Part shown: piece after piece, positions 16,182 through 24,350 of the stretch
How positions within the stretch are numbered: the stretch's first letter is position 1
Layout: every line of letters begins with the position of its first letter
Origin: Bacillota bacterium
Lineage (GTDB): Bacteria > Bacillota > Clostridia > Christensenellales > SZUA-584
Assembly (NCBI GenBank): GCA_023396555.1
Contig: JAEWWC010000014.1
Coordinates: 1-39,768 of the forward strand
Length of the DNA stretch: 39,768 bases
Direction of reading: 5' to 3'
Position numbers and translations under genes: made by a program
The notes under the pieces: model-generated
Told to the model about the DNA's origin: nothing
The model's input: the letters and a program-made list of their open reading frames with translations, nothing else
Databases searched by the model: none

Positions 16182-17702
16182 CTAGTCTCTCTTTCCAAAC
16201 AGTCTGCGTTTGGGACGCTTCGCCGGCATCTCCTCTTCTTCGGAATCCTCCATGGCGAAATCCTCTTCCGGCTCATCCATGGACTCGTCCGCCGCTTCGT
16301 CATCCGCCGAATAATCGTCCTCCGGCTCCTCGGGCACTGCCGGGAGATCGGGCACATCCGTCTCTTCAGGTTCCTCGGGCTGTTCGGGTTCCTCTTCGTC
16401 CTCGTCCGCTTTCACCAGCAGCCGACACTCATAGTAATATCTCTTTTCCTCGGCGACGCCCATTGAGAATGACTTTCTGGGCAGTACGCCGTATGTGATG
16501 ACCGCGTCGAACAGCTCTTCCTTGCGCATGGGTTCCATCATAAACCCAAGGCTTGCATGGCCCTTCGCCAGTTCATGGAACTCGTCGTCCCCGTGTATAT
16601 AGTCGATACGGGCACGCGTCAACTCCTTCAGCAGCGCGTCCAGCGCCAGCGTCAGCGTCTGCGTCACCATATCGTGTTTGGGCTTCTTAACCTCAATGAT
16701 GCCTTTGGACATCTTGGACTCAAAGCGGATTGTCTGCACGCCTTCCTTGTTCTGGACGCGCGTGCCCCGGGTATATATCATCGAGGCTTCCTGCCCCTGA
16801 CTGTTGAGTATCGATACCAGCATCCGCAGCGCCACCGGCACATCTACGTTAAACAGCACGCGGTGAATCGGGTGCATCGTAATGCCGTGGTCATACAGGT
16901 TCACGACCTCCACCAGCGCAAAACGCAGCGGATCGTCCTGCATCTCTTCCTCGGTCAGCCCCGCTTTATGTCGTTCCCATATTCCTTTAGCCGACGCCAG
17001 CGAGTGGTTGCCGTCGCCCACGGCGAACAGCATGCCATCCTGTGCGTTGCGCTTTAAGTTCTTCAGCGCCGCCACAATGCCGTCCAACGCCTCCTGCCCT
17101 TCCACGAACCAACCTCTGACCTGTCCGCCGTTCATAATCAGCGGCGTGTCATACATCTTGGGCAGCTTGCCCTTAATATTATACACCGGCCCGATCACCG
17201 TATCCTTCGGGTCGTCGATGAGCAGCATCACGTGCGGGCACTCGATCACCGAGCCTTCCCGCAGCTTCATGCGTATGGGCAGCCGTTCGACCACCGTCTG
17301 CTCCGTCGCGCGGATCAGCGGCTTTGTCCGAAAATCGATCTCGTACTGCTCGAGATCGACCGCCAGCACCAGGCCAATGCGCGTACCGTGCGGCGTCTCG
17401 CGCTCCACCAGCATCACGCCTTTGGGCAGCCGCACCAGCACGCCGTCCTCAATATAATCGGTCATCGTCTGCTTGGCGTGACGGATCCTCTCGTCCACAT
17501 CGGGATCATTGAGATGCGCCTCGGGAATGATGATATGCAGCGTGGACGGAGCGCCACCCACTGCCTTGGATGTCTTCGTCCAGTAATCCTCGTTCGAGGT
17601 GTACTGATCGCAAGCAATAACAGACCACTTCTGTTTGTTGATTTTTTTATCGGGTATCAGTATCTCCGGGAAATGTATCCCCACCTGATGTTCTGTGTCC
17701 AT
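16182..17702 (-). CDS. DUF1015 family protein with an acidic low-complexity tail
   Basis: The first ~430 of 506 residues match the DUF1015 pattern: PDKKINKQKWSVIACDQYTS, VERETPHGTRIGLV, GQEALDGIVAALKNL, FAVGDGNHSLASAKGIWE. The family has no proven biochemical function; it is often encoded near serine biosynthesis genes, and here it leads an operon with aspartate kinase. After the domain comes a tail of about 70 residues dominated by Glu, Asp and Pro, ending in a short basic patch (KRPKRRLFGKRD). That extension is unusual for the family. ATG 17702 has a very strong GGAGG site 7 bases upstream. Probably cytoplasmic. Assignment to the family is firm, the role unknown. Confidence 0.88.
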   Translation of the reverse strand: MDTEHQVGIHFPEILIPDKKINKQKWSVIACDQYTSNEDYWTKTSKAVGGAPSTLHIIIPEAHLNDPDVDERIRHAKQTMTDYIEDGVLVRLPKGVMLVERETPHGTRIGLVLAVDLEQYEIDFRTKPLIRATEQTVVERLPIRMKLREGSVIECPHVMLLIDDPKDTVIGPVYNIKGKLPKMYDTPLIMNGGQVRGWFVEGQEALDGIVAALKNLKRNAQDGMLFAVGDGNHSLASAKGIWERHKAGLTEEEMQDDPLRFALVEVVNLYDHGITMHPIHRVLFNVDVPVALRMLVSILNSQGQEASMIYTRGTRVQNKEGVQTIRFESKMSKGIIEVKKPKHDMVTQTLTLALDALLKELTRARIDYIHGDDEFHELAKGHASLGFMMEPMRKEELFDAVITYGVLPRKSFSMGVAEEKRYYYECRLLVKADEDEEEPEQPEEPEETDVPDLPAVPEEPEDDYSADDEAADESMDEPEEDFAMEDSEEEEMPAKRPKRRLFGKRD

Positions 17703-17832
17703 TCAAACCTCCTGTTTGCCAAAAACGGCATAACGGTAATATAACATACTTGTTTATCGTATTCAAGAATCTTATCGCCCGGCTGAAAAGGCATAAACAG
17801 GTGCGCCGGCCTTTACTTGACTGCTCTTTGGC

Positions 17833-17865
17833 AATAAAATAGGGCCTCCTGCAAAAGAAGGCCCT
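17833..17865 (-). terminator. Terminator of the PrsA-like gene
   Basis: On the minus strand AGGGCCT (17865-17859) pairs with AGGCCCT (17847-17841), followed by ATTTTATT. It lies 15 bases after the stop at 17881. Confidence 0.8.
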
Positions 17866-17880
17866 GTGACAGTAATCGGA

Positions 17881-19095
17881 TCAATAATTTTCCTGATAAT
17901 ATTTGACGTCGCACTCCGTCTTCCACCCGTCAACGATGGAGGTCCACTTCTCATCCTGCAGCGACGTTTTGAGACTCTCTTTGATCTCACCTTTGAGCTT
18001 CTCATAGTCCACCGCGCCGGGCGTTACATCTCCCGTATACTGAAGTATGTGGTAACCGTAGTCCGTAGCCACCAGACCGGAAATGTCACCAATCTTCGCC
18101 AGCGCCATCGCGCCTGTGGTGAAGGGCTCCATATAAGTATCGCTGCCTTCGGACACGGCATATCCCGTCTCCGGCATACCGTCGTCCTCGTTGGAATCCT
18201 TGACGGCCTGATCAAACGTGACTTCGCCCGATTGTATCTTGGCCAGCACCTCATCCGCCTTAGTCTTGATATCCGCCAGCGCTTTCTCCAGCAGTTGATC
18301 CGCCTGATCGTCATACGCGTTCTCGCGCAGCAAGCTGATGGCTTCGCTGGCCTTATCGTCTATCTTGATCAGCACCTGCTTCACATTGCGCAGCCCTGCA
18401 GGTACATAATAGATGGTGGATCCATACATCAATGACGACTCATAAACCGAGGGATCCTCATCCATCGACTCCTTGTCAGACGCCACATTTTTATCATACT
18501 CAGCGCGCACTTCGGCTTCGGTGGGCTCCACGTTCACCAGTTCAGCCTTGGCCGCTTCCTCGGCGACGTTCAGCTTATAAGTCGCTACCACGTCGTCCCA
18601 AGACATCCCGCTGCCTTCTAGCAGCTGCTGCTTGTAGGTTTCCATCTCCGCGGCATATTGCTCATCGGTGTATCCTTCCCCCAGCTTTTCCTCGATCTCC
18701 GCTTTGAAGCTGTCTTCCAAATAGGAGTTGATGTCCGTTTCAGCATCCTGCTCCGCCTGAGCCAGCTGAGCATCCGTCAGATTCATATATCCTTTGTCTG
18801 TCAGCATCTTGTTCAACACTTTTTCGCTCACCATGGATTCCACAATGGAGTCCTTGAAATAAGCGGCGTTCTCGTCGTCCGGTGAAATACCCATTTGGGC
18901 GCACACTCCGCTGAGCTGGGTATAGTAATCATCATAATAGATAGGCTCGCCGGCCACTTCGGCAACAATCACTTTCGATGTATCAGGTGCCGACGTTGCG
19001 GTGGCATCCTCAGTAGACTCCGCCAGACTGCATCCGCCTAATGCGAGCGCTCCGGCTAAAACAAGGCAAACTATCACCGTAATCTTTTTCTTCAA
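17881..19095 (-). CDS. PrsA/SurA-like peptidyl-prolyl isomerase lipoprotein
   Basis: An extracytoplasmic foldase helping secreted proteins fold after export. The 404-residue product has a lipoprotein signal (VLAGALALGGC), a Thr/Ser/Asp spacer, a SurA-N-like helical region (VAEVAGEPIYYDDYY, FKDSIVESMVSEKVLNKML) and a C-terminal parvulin domain (about 250-375) with VKQVLIKIDD, AKIQSGEVTFDQAVKDSNEDDG, GAMALAKIGDISGLVATDYGYHILQ. The long charged helical middle is common in clostridial forms. The start is TTG 19095, seven bases after GGGAGG; a 19-codon longer frame lacks a site and would disrupt the signal peptide. Its clients could include the lipoproteins and LysM-CAP protein nearby. It is a single-gene unit with its own terminator. 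Confidence 0.9.
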   Translation of the reverse strand: MKKKITVIVCLVLAGALALGGCSLAESTEDATATSAPDTSKVIVAEVAGEPIYYDDYYTQLSGVCAQMGISPDDENAAYFKDSIVESMVSEKVLNKMLTDKGYMNLTDAQLAQAEQDAETDINSYLEDSFKAEIEEKLGEGYTDEQYAAEMETYKQQLLEGSGMSWDDVVATYKLNVAEEAAKAELVNVEPTEAEVRAEYDKNVASDKESMDEDPSVYESSLMYGSTIYYVPAGLRNVKQVLIKIDDKASEAISLLRENAYDDQADQLLEKALADIKTKADEVLAKIQSGEVTFDQAVKDSNEDDGMPETGYAVSEGSDTYMEPFTTGAMALAKIGDISGLVATDYGYHILQYTGDVTPGAVDYEKLKGEIKESLKTSLQDEKWTSIVDGWKTECDVKYYQENY

Positions 19096-19342
19096 AACAT
19101 ATCCTCCCGTCGTTGGTACGCTTATTGTCACATATTCATATGACATAAACAATACAACGTTATGAACAAATTGTAAATATCACCTTGCAAAAGGATTTCC
19201 AATATATTCTTCATAATCCGTGTGAAACAACTTATTTCAGGCAACAATCCAAGCATATCAGATGAAACTGTCAGACCTATATATAATGCTGTTAGCGCGG
19301 GTCATCGGCAATGTGCTATAATATCAAAACAAGGAGGCCTTT
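19096..19342. other. Divergent intergenic region between the PrsA-like and mscS genes
   Basis: AT-rich 247-bp region. An extended -10 (TG at 19314-19315, TATAAT 19317-19322) lies 20 bp before the mscS start; no good -35 is seen at 17 bp. A second TATAAT occurs at 19282-19287. Nothing else is recognised. Confidence 0.5.
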
Positions 19343-20212
19343 ATGAAAAGCTTTTTTGAAAACGCCTGGGACAGCATCGTAAAATTCGTCGATGAGTTGG
19401 GTGCCCATGCCGCGGATATACTGGTCGGCATCGTCAAAATAATTGCCGTCATCATACTGGCGCGCATCGTGGTATACGTGCTGCGCCGTGTGTTCAAAAG
19501 AATACTCCACTTTCGAACGCTTCGCCGTCCGGAATCCGCCCTCGGCAAAAAAGCCGAAACGATACAGACAGTGTCTGATTCCATCATCAAATATGCCGTG
19601 TATTTCCTCGCCTTCATGGCTATCCTCGGCATACTGGGGCTCGGGACCGCGGTCGCGTCTTTGCTGGCCGCCGCGGGCATCGGCGGCATCGTCATCGCCT
19701 TCGGCGCTCAAAGCCTCGTCAAGGATGTGTTCTCCGGCCTGTTCCTGCTGTTCGAGAACGAGTACGCCGTGGGCGACTATATCGAAGCGGACAGCGAGAA
19801 AGGCACGGTGGAAGCCATCACGCTGCGGACCACCCGCATCAAGAGGTTCTCGGGCGAAATTGCCACGATACCCAACGGCAACATCACCAAAGTGATCAAC
19901 TATTCCAAAGGAGACCTCCTGGCCGTTATCGACATCGGCGTCTCCTATGAAACCGATATCGAAAAAGCAAGCCAAATCATGCAAACTATGGGATTGGAAT
20001 ATAGGGCGTCGCATGATAATATACTTGAAGAACCTCACGTTCTCGGTATAATAGAGTTGGAAGAATCCAGCATCGTGCTGCGCATGATCATGTGCGTCAA
20101 ACCGCTCACCCAGTGGGAGACGGAGCGAGCGCTGCGCCGGATGATAATAGAAGAGTTCGCGAAAAGCCATGTGGAGATACCGTTCCCGCACCGCGTGATC
20201 ATTAACCGTTAA
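19343..20212 (+). CDS. MscS-family small-conductance mechanosensitive channel
   Basis: A 289-residue inner membrane channel that opens on hypo-osmotic stretch to release solutes. It shows three N-terminal hydrophobic helices (about 15-50, 80-105, 108-130), the pore-lining third helix with glycine/alanine packing (GTAVASLLAAAGIGGIVIAFGAQSLVKD), and the MscS beta domain (FLLFENEYAVGDYIE, TLRTTRIKRFSGEIATIPNGNI). The short size is like E. coli MscS. RBS AAGGAGG is 7 bases before ATG 19343. It is followed after 11 bases by a DUF951 gene and then signal peptidase I, forming a three-gene unit. Confidence 0.94.
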   Translation: MKSFFENAWDSIVKFVDELGAHAADILVGIVKIIAVIILARIVVYVLRRVFKRILHFRTLRRPESALGKKAETIQTVSDSIIKYAVYFLAFMAILGILGLGTAVASLLAAAGIGGIVIAFGAQSLVKDVFSGLFLLFENEYAVGDYIEADSEKGTVEAITLRTTRIKRFSGEIATIPNGNITKVINYSKGDLLAVIDIGVSYETDIEKASQIMQTMGLEYRASHDNILEEPHVLGIIELEESSIVLRMIMCVKPLTQWETERALRRMIIEEFAKSHVEIPFPHRVIINR

Positions 20213-20223
20213 CGGAGGCCCGA

Positions 20224-20409
20224 TTGGAATACCATCTGAATGACACCGTTCAGCTGAAAAAGCCGCATCCCTGCGGCGCAAACAAATGGCGCGTCATCCG
20301 CGTTGGTATGGATGTAAAGGTCAAATGCCTTGGCTGCGGCCATATCGTGATGCTGCCGCATGAGGTTTTCATAAAACGACTGAAAAGGATACTGCCTGAT
20401 GAAGAATAG
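20224..20409 (+). CDS. DUF951 small zinc-knuckle protein
   Basis: A 61-residue protein with the family hallmarks LKKPHPCG (Cys17), KWRVIRVGMDVKVKCLGCGH (Cys35, Cys38) and VMLPHEVF. The three cysteines plus nearby histidine probably bind a metal ion. In Firmicutes DUF951 genes are widely found next to mscS-like genes, as here; the function is unknown. The start is TTG 20224 with GGAGG at 20214-20218. Its last codons overlap the start of signal peptidase I by 11 bases, which implies coupled translation. Confidence 0.93.
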   Translation: MEYHLNDTVQLKKPHPCGANKWRVIRVGMDVKVKCLGCGHIVMLPHEVFIKRLKRILPDEE

Positions 20410-20983
20410 CATCTCTGAGCCGGAAGAGGAATATGAAGGCGCGTCACGCATGCAGCGCAAAGCCAGCGTCGCCAGCAACCGTAAGCGCGAGGCCGTAGGA
20501 TGGGTCATATCGCTGATCGCGGCGGTCGCCATCGCCCTCGCGCTCAGGTTTTTTGTGTTTGAGTTTATCCGTGTAGACGGAGAATCGATGGAACCAACGC
20601 TGAAAACCGACGAATATGTGTTCATGGAGAAGGTCACTTACTGGTTCGAAGAACCCAAATTCGGCGACATCGTCATCTGCTACTATCCGCACCGCACTGA
20701 AACGTTCGTCAAGCGCGTGATCGGCACCGAGGGCGATACCATCGAAATTCACGACGGTACGCTCTTCATTAACAACGAACCGGACACCACCTACTTCTCG
20801 GGCTATCTGGAACACGACCTCGCGCCCGTGGTGGTACCGGAAAATTCCGTGTTCGTGATGGGCGACAACCGTAACGCCTCAATGGACTCCACCAACTCCA
20901 GCATCGGCCCGCTGTCTTACGACATGATACTCGGCAAGGCGCTGTTCGTCATCTGGCCGTTCGACAAGATGCAAGGACTGTAA
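20399..20983 (+). CDS. lepB: Signal peptidase I
   Basis: A membrane protease that removes Sec and Tat signal peptides on the outer face. In 194 residues there is a charged cytosolic N-terminus, one transmembrane helix (about 33-55), the catalytic serine in GESMEPT (Ser63), the general-base lysine in VKRVIG (Lys105) and the conserved MGDNRNASMDS box. Single-helix architecture is typical of Gram-positive SipS-type enzymes. ATG 20399 lies within the end of the DUF951 gene. It would process the secreted non-lipoprotein substrates such as the LysM-CAP protein nearby. Confidence 0.95.
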   Translation: MKNSISEPEEEYEGASRMQRKASVASNRKREAVGWVISLIAAVAIALALRFFVFEFIRVDGESMEPTLKTDEYVFMEKVTYWFEEPKFGDIVICYYPHRTETFVKRVIGTEGDTIEIHDGTLFINNEPDTTYFSGYLEHDLAPVVVPENSVFVMGDNRNASMDSTNSSIGPLSYDMILGKALFVIWPFDKMQGL

Positions 20984-21003
20984 CGTCTGTTTTCAACAAC
21001 AGC

Positions 21004-21041
21004 AACGCGGCCTGCCGTTTCCGGACCGGGCCGCGTTTTTA
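21004..21041 (+). terminator. Terminator of the mscS-DUF951-lepB unit
   Basis: AACGCGGCC (21004-21012) pairs with GGCCGCGTT (21029-21037) around a loop that could form a small inner hairpin, followed by TTTTATTT. Confidence 0.85.
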
Positions 21042-21067
21042 TTTGCCTGTTGAAATATCTGTCTGCT

Positions 21068-21427
21068 TCAAACCTTCTGTTTGAATTCGACGGACATGCC
21101 GTCCGGGTCGTACACGTAGAAATACCTGTTCAGCGGGTCCGGGTTGCGTATGTCGGATGGATTCAGCCCCTCCTCTTTCGCCTTTTGGTGCAGCGCGTCC
21201 ACATCCTCCGACTGGAAGCAAACCGTCAGCCCCTTGGCTTCCACCTTATTGCCCTTGGGCATATAGATCAGCTCGATCTGTGTCGCGCCCTCCCTGTCCG
21301 CAAAGAAGGCGACCTCCCACTCGTCCGACTTTTGGCTCTTCAGCACCTTCAATCCGACGAAATCCTGATAGAACGCCTTGGATTTTTCCATATCCCCGAC
21401 CTTTAGCATCAGTTGATAAAAATGCAT
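21068..21427 (-). CDS. VOC-superfamily (glyoxalase/bleomycin-resistance fold) protein
   Basis: A 119-residue protein with two beta-alpha-beta-beta-beta modules: KVGDMEKSKAFYQDFVGLKV in the first, DVDALHQKAKEEGL and NRYFYVYDPDGMSVEF in the second. The closing DPDGMSVEF is typical, with Glu as a possible metal ligand. Members include glyoxalase I, dioxygenases and antibiotic-binding proteins; substrate and even catalysis are unknown here. RBS AAGGAGAG lies 6 bases before ATG 21427. It is a single gene with an extended -10 promoter. Confidence 0.88.
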   Translation of the reverse strand: MHFYQLMLKVGDMEKSKAFYQDFVGLKVLKSQKSDEWEVAFFADREGATQIELIYMPKGNKVEAKGLTVCFQSEDVDALHQKAKEEGLNPSDIRNPDPLNRYFYVYDPDGMSVEFKQKV

Positions 21428-21458
21428 TTGTCACTCTCCTTGTTACCATTTGCCCTTA

Positions 21459-21467
21459 ATTATATCA
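21459..21467 (-). promoter_or_regulatory. Extended -10 promoter of the VOC gene
   Basis: On the minus strand TGATATAAT occupies 21467-21459, giving TATAAT with an upstream TG. No convincing -35 is found at 17 bp. The leader would be about 25 nt. Confidence 0.55.
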
Positions 21468-21539
21468 TGGATCACCGTAGTCTGCGCCACAGCTTATCGC
21501 TGCCTTTGTCGGTTTATGCTTCTTCTTTATTTCCCTGTA

Positions 21540-22370
21540 TCATCTATCCAAATGATTTCCGCAATAGGGACAATATTGTTTTTTCCCTTGCGATGTTGCC
21601 TCAGTCCCAACGGGCACGTTTGTCCTCCCAGACGCTTTTTCAACGAACCCAGCGCTGATTATTCCGGTAGGTATGGCTACCAGGCCGATTCCCAGAATGG
21701 AGATGATTGCGCTGAACAGTTTACCCGCAGCCGTAATGGGGTAAATATCTCCGTAGCCCACGGTGGTCATCGTCACAACAGACCACCACATACCCGATAG
21801 CGCATTCGCAAAAATCTCCGGTTGCTCCGGATTCTCTACATAATAGATGATAACCGATGAAAAAATCATCAATATCAAAATAATTATGATTGAAGATAAT
21901 AATTGGCTGGCTTTCCCTTTAAGGACGCTGCCAATTGTTTTAAGCGCCGTCGTGTACCTGTTCACTTTAAACAGCCTCATCAAACGCGCTATCCGTAGTA
22001 TTCTTAAAATCCTCAAGTCCACAGGAATCAGGAACGGCATATAGAATGGCAGAATAGACAGCAAATCGATTATAGCCATAAGAGAAACAATGTACCTGAT
22101 CCTTGAAATAATCGCGTTTTTCCCAGGATACAAATAGTCGGACACCCATACTCTCAGCAAATACTCTATTGTAAAAATCACGACGGAAATGATCTCAAAA
22201 TATCTTGAGACGCTGCTTAACCAATCCGGCAGGGTAAAGGTATTGATAATGACGAAGATGGTATTCAGTACGATTAAGACGATAATGATGCCGTCAAATA
22301 TGTTGCCGGAGAGCGAATTCTGGTCGTCATCACGGATCAGGTCGAACACCTTTCTTTTTATCTTCTTCAT
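21540..22370 (-). CDS. Voltage-gated potassium channel (Kv type) with a C-terminal CPYC tail
   Basis: A 276-residue six-helix channel subunit. S1-S3 span about 22-115. S4 has five arginines at every third residue (Arg120, 123, 126, 129, 132), the hallmark voltage sensor. The pore loop has the K+ filter TVGYGD (203-208), followed by S6. The short cytosolic C-terminus ends QYCPYCGNHLDR, a single Cys267-x-x-Cys270 knuckle. The tetramer should pass K+ on depolarisation and help set membrane potential. ATG 22370 follows GGAG at 10 bases; an in-frame TTG at 22388 lacks a site. The DNA is clearly more AT-rich than its neighbours, with many ATT and ATA codons, so transfer is possible. No terminator was seen downstream. 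Confidence 0.93.
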   Translation of the reverse strand: MKKIKRKVFDLIRDDDQNSLSGNIFDGIIIVLIVLNTIFVIINTFTLPDWLSSVSRYFEIISVVIFTIEYLLRVWVSDYLYPGKNAIISRIRYIVSLMAIIDLLSILPFYMPFLIPVDLRILRILRIARLMRLFKVNRYTTALKTIGSVLKGKASQLLSSIIIILILMIFSSVIIYYVENPEQPEIFANALSGMWWSVVTMTTVGYGDIYPITAAGKLFSAIISILGIGLVAIPTGIISAGFVEKASGRTNVPVGTEATSQGKKQYCPYCGNHLDR

Positions 22371-22669
22371 AAGGCTTTTCTCCACCAAAATAATACTATT
22401 ATCATATCATACACTTTTTCGACAATAAATCTATTAATTTCCGACGGTGGAAAACAAGAGGATAACTTTCTATTCTGATCCACCATTTCCTTCCGGTCAC
22501 CATCAGACCATTGGCGGCTACGACAACTCTGACATATGGAAATCCTCGCATTTTCTCCTGCAACTATTCAAACTTATAAGCAGCGTTCAGCGAGCTATGA
22601 GCCCCACCCGCATGCTCTTAGACCGGGTACTCGCCCGCATGAACGTTCGCTCCGCATTAGCATAACAAA
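22371..22669. other. Intergenic region with no recognised gene
   Basis: About 300 bp between the K+ channel start and the terminator of the flavodiiron operon. The first 70 bp are AT-rich and probably hold the channel promoter on the minus strand. Short overlapping frames on the + strand have no ribosome binding site or recognisable protein. I see nothing further. Confidence 0.5.
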
Positions 22670-22693
22670 AAGAAGCCCGAACCCGAGCTTCTT
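22665..22693 (-). terminator. Terminator of the flavodiiron operon
   Basis: On the minus strand AAGAAGC (22693-22687) pairs with GCTTCTT (22676-22670) over a CG-rich inner part, followed by TTTG. It begins 20 bases after the flavodiiron stop codon. Confidence 0.85.
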
Positions 22694-22713
22694 CTGGTAT
22701 CATTTTGGTTGTG

Positions 22714-23910
22714 TCATTGTTCCAGCGCGCCTATGAGCGTATGCCCCAGCTTCTCAGCTTCAGCCAGTTCCTTGTCGTCCGGCTTCAGCTTGGCGCTGCA
22801 AGTGCCCAGCACGTCCGCGCCCACCGCGCGCAGCCGCTCGCTCAAAAACTTAATGGATTCGCCGCTCCAACCGAACGAGCCAAACACCACCGCCGGCTTG
22901 CCCTTCACGATGTACGTGGACAGCGATGTCAGCACATCCCATACCGGCTTTAACGCATCGCGGTTCAGCGTGGGCGAGCCGATGGCTATCGCATCCGCCT
23001 TATGTATCTTTTCCGCGCACTCAGCCGCATCCGTCTGCGACACATCCTCCAGCTCCACGTCGCAGCCGGCTTTTTCCGCCGCAGCCGCGATAGTCTCGGC
23101 CAGCTGCCGCGTATAGCCGTAGCACGAAACGTAGCCCACATAGACCTTCTTGGGCTCGTTGACCGCCAGTATATCGGATGCCCACTGCTCGTACCGGTCC
23201 ACCGCTTCCCATGGCGCTTTGCGCAGCACCGGCCCGTGCGACGGACCGATTACGTCGATATGCAGACCGCGAACCTTTTTCACGGCGTCCAGCACATAGC
23301 TCTTGAACGGCCCCATGATCACGTCGAAGTAATACTTCTGTGACTTCAGCATGTCGTCGGAGAGCAGCGTCAGATCATCGAACACGTTCTGCGCCGAAAA
23401 GTGGAAGCCGAACACATCGCCGGACAGCAACACGGCGTCCTCCACAACGTAGGTGAACATCGAGTCGGGCCAGTGCAGATACGGCGCTGAGATGAACCGC
23501 AGCGTCTTGCCGCCCAGTTCCACCGTTTCGCCATCCTCCACCACGCGGCACTCAAACTTATCATTGATAATGTTCTTCAGAAAAACGCTTGCCGGCTTGG
23601 AACACAGCACCACCGCGTTCGGGGCCTTTTCCAGCAGCTTTTGCACGCCGCCCGAATGGTCGGGCTCCGTGTGGTTGCAGATGATGTAGTCGATGGACGC
23701 AATATCGCAGACAGCGGATATCCGCTCCAACTGCTCATCGGTAAATCCGTCCTTCACCGCGTCCACCACCGCCGTTTTATCCGAACCCTGAATCAGGTAA
23801 CTGTTATACGATGTCCCCCATTCGGTGCGCATAATCACGTCGAAAACCCGAAGGCCCGGGTTCTGCGCGCCCACCCACCAGATGCCGTCGGCAATTTTTA
23901 CAGGCTCCAT
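22714..23910 (-). CDS. Flavodiiron protein (A-type flavoprotein, O2/NO reductase)
   Basis: The enzyme reduces O2 to water or NO to N2O in the cytoplasm of anaerobes, taking electrons from rubredoxin. In 398 residues the N-terminal metallo-beta-lactamase-like domain has all seven diiron ligands at expected spacing: His80, Glu82, Asp84, His85 (NHTEPDH), His146, Asp165 and His225. The C-terminal flavodoxin domain (about 250-398) binds FMN, with VGYVSCYGYTRQLAETIA as the phosphate loop and GSFGWSGESI. Length and layout match family A. ATG 23910 has GGGAG upstream and lies 15 bases after the rubredoxin gene, its likely electron donor. Confidence 0.95.
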   Translation of the reverse strand: MEPVKIADGIWWVGAQNPGLRVFDVIMRTEWGTSYNSYLIQGSDKTAVVDAVKDGFTDEQLERISAVCDIASIDYIICNHTEPDHSGGVQKLLEKAPNAVVLCSKPASVFLKNIINDKFECRVVEDGETVELGGKTLRFISAPYLHWPDSMFTYVVEDAVLLSGDVFGFHFSAQNVFDDLTLLSDDMLKSQKYYFDVIMGPFKSYVLDAVKKVRGLHIDVIGPSHGPVLRKAPWEAVDRYEQWASDILAVNEPKKVYVGYVSCYGYTRQLAETIAAAAEKAGCDVELEDVSQTDAAECAEKIHKADAIAIGSPTLNRDALKPVWDVLTSLSTYIVKGKPAVVFGSFGWSGESIKFLSERLRAVGADVLGTCSAKLKPDDKELAEAEKLGHTLIGALEQ

Positions 23911-23925
23911 GCAATACTCCCGGCT

Positions 23926-24084
23926 TTATACTTCTTCAAACATATCCTTGGAAGCGCCGCACATCGGGCAAACCCAATCTTCAGGCACATCTTCCCATGC
24001 CGTGCCGGGCGCCACGCCGTTATCCGGATCTCCCTCAGCCGGGTCATACACATAACCGCAAACCGTGCATTCATACTTCTTCAT
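23926..24084 (-). CDS. Rubredoxin
   Basis: A 52-residue one-iron electron carrier. The iron ligands are Cys6, Cys9 (CTVCG) and Cys39, Cys42 (CPMCG), with the conserved aromatic core Tyr4, Tyr11, Tyr13, Trp30, Trp37 and the DPAEGD and GTAWEDVPEDW segments. GAGGAG precedes ATG 24084. It sits directly upstream of the flavodiiron gene in the same transcript, the classic rubredoxin:oxygen oxidoreductase pair. Confidence 0.97.
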   Translation of the reverse strand: MKKYECTVCGYVYDPAEGDPDNGVAPGTAWEDVPEDWVCPMCGASKDMFEEV

Positions 24085-24103
24085 ATGTTTTTCTCCTCAC
24101 TTT

Positions 24104-24307
24104 TTATTTATTTTCAAAATAGGCGTTGAGCTTGTCCACCAGTTCATTTACATCAAAGCCATGAACCGCCGACGCTTCCTCGATGCTTTCGCCTGCGGAC
24201 GCCGGGCAGCCCACACAGTGCATGCCAGCTTCCATCAGCACCACAGCGCAGCCGCGGTCCATCATCAGCAGCTCGCCGATCGTCATATCCTTATTTACCG
24301 TTGCCAT
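24104..24307 (-). CDS. DUF1858 domain redox-disulfide protein
   Basis: A 67-residue protein consisting of one DUF1858 domain: TIGELLMMDRGCAVVLMEAGMHCVGCPASAGESIEEA. The CxxC pair (Cys31, Cys34) is a predicted redox disulfide. The family is linked in genomes to the hybrid cluster protein and nitrosative stress. Its place 19 bases upstream of rubredoxin and the flavodiiron gene supports a joint role in NO or oxygen detoxification. An AAGG-type site precedes ATG 24307. The biochemical function is unproven. Confidence 0.92.
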   Translation of the reverse strand: MATVNKDMTIGELLMMDRGCAVVLMEAGMHCVGCPASAGESIEEASAVHGFDVNELVDKLNAYFENK

Positions 24308-24350
24308 ATCCTTACCCCTTTTTTGTATTGTTTTATCATCAGTGCGGCTT

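Noticed and set aside
22447..22736. Short plus-strand frames between the K+ channel and the flavodiiron operon
   Set aside because: No ribosome binding sites, overlapping frames, and the end runs through the flavodiiron terminator.
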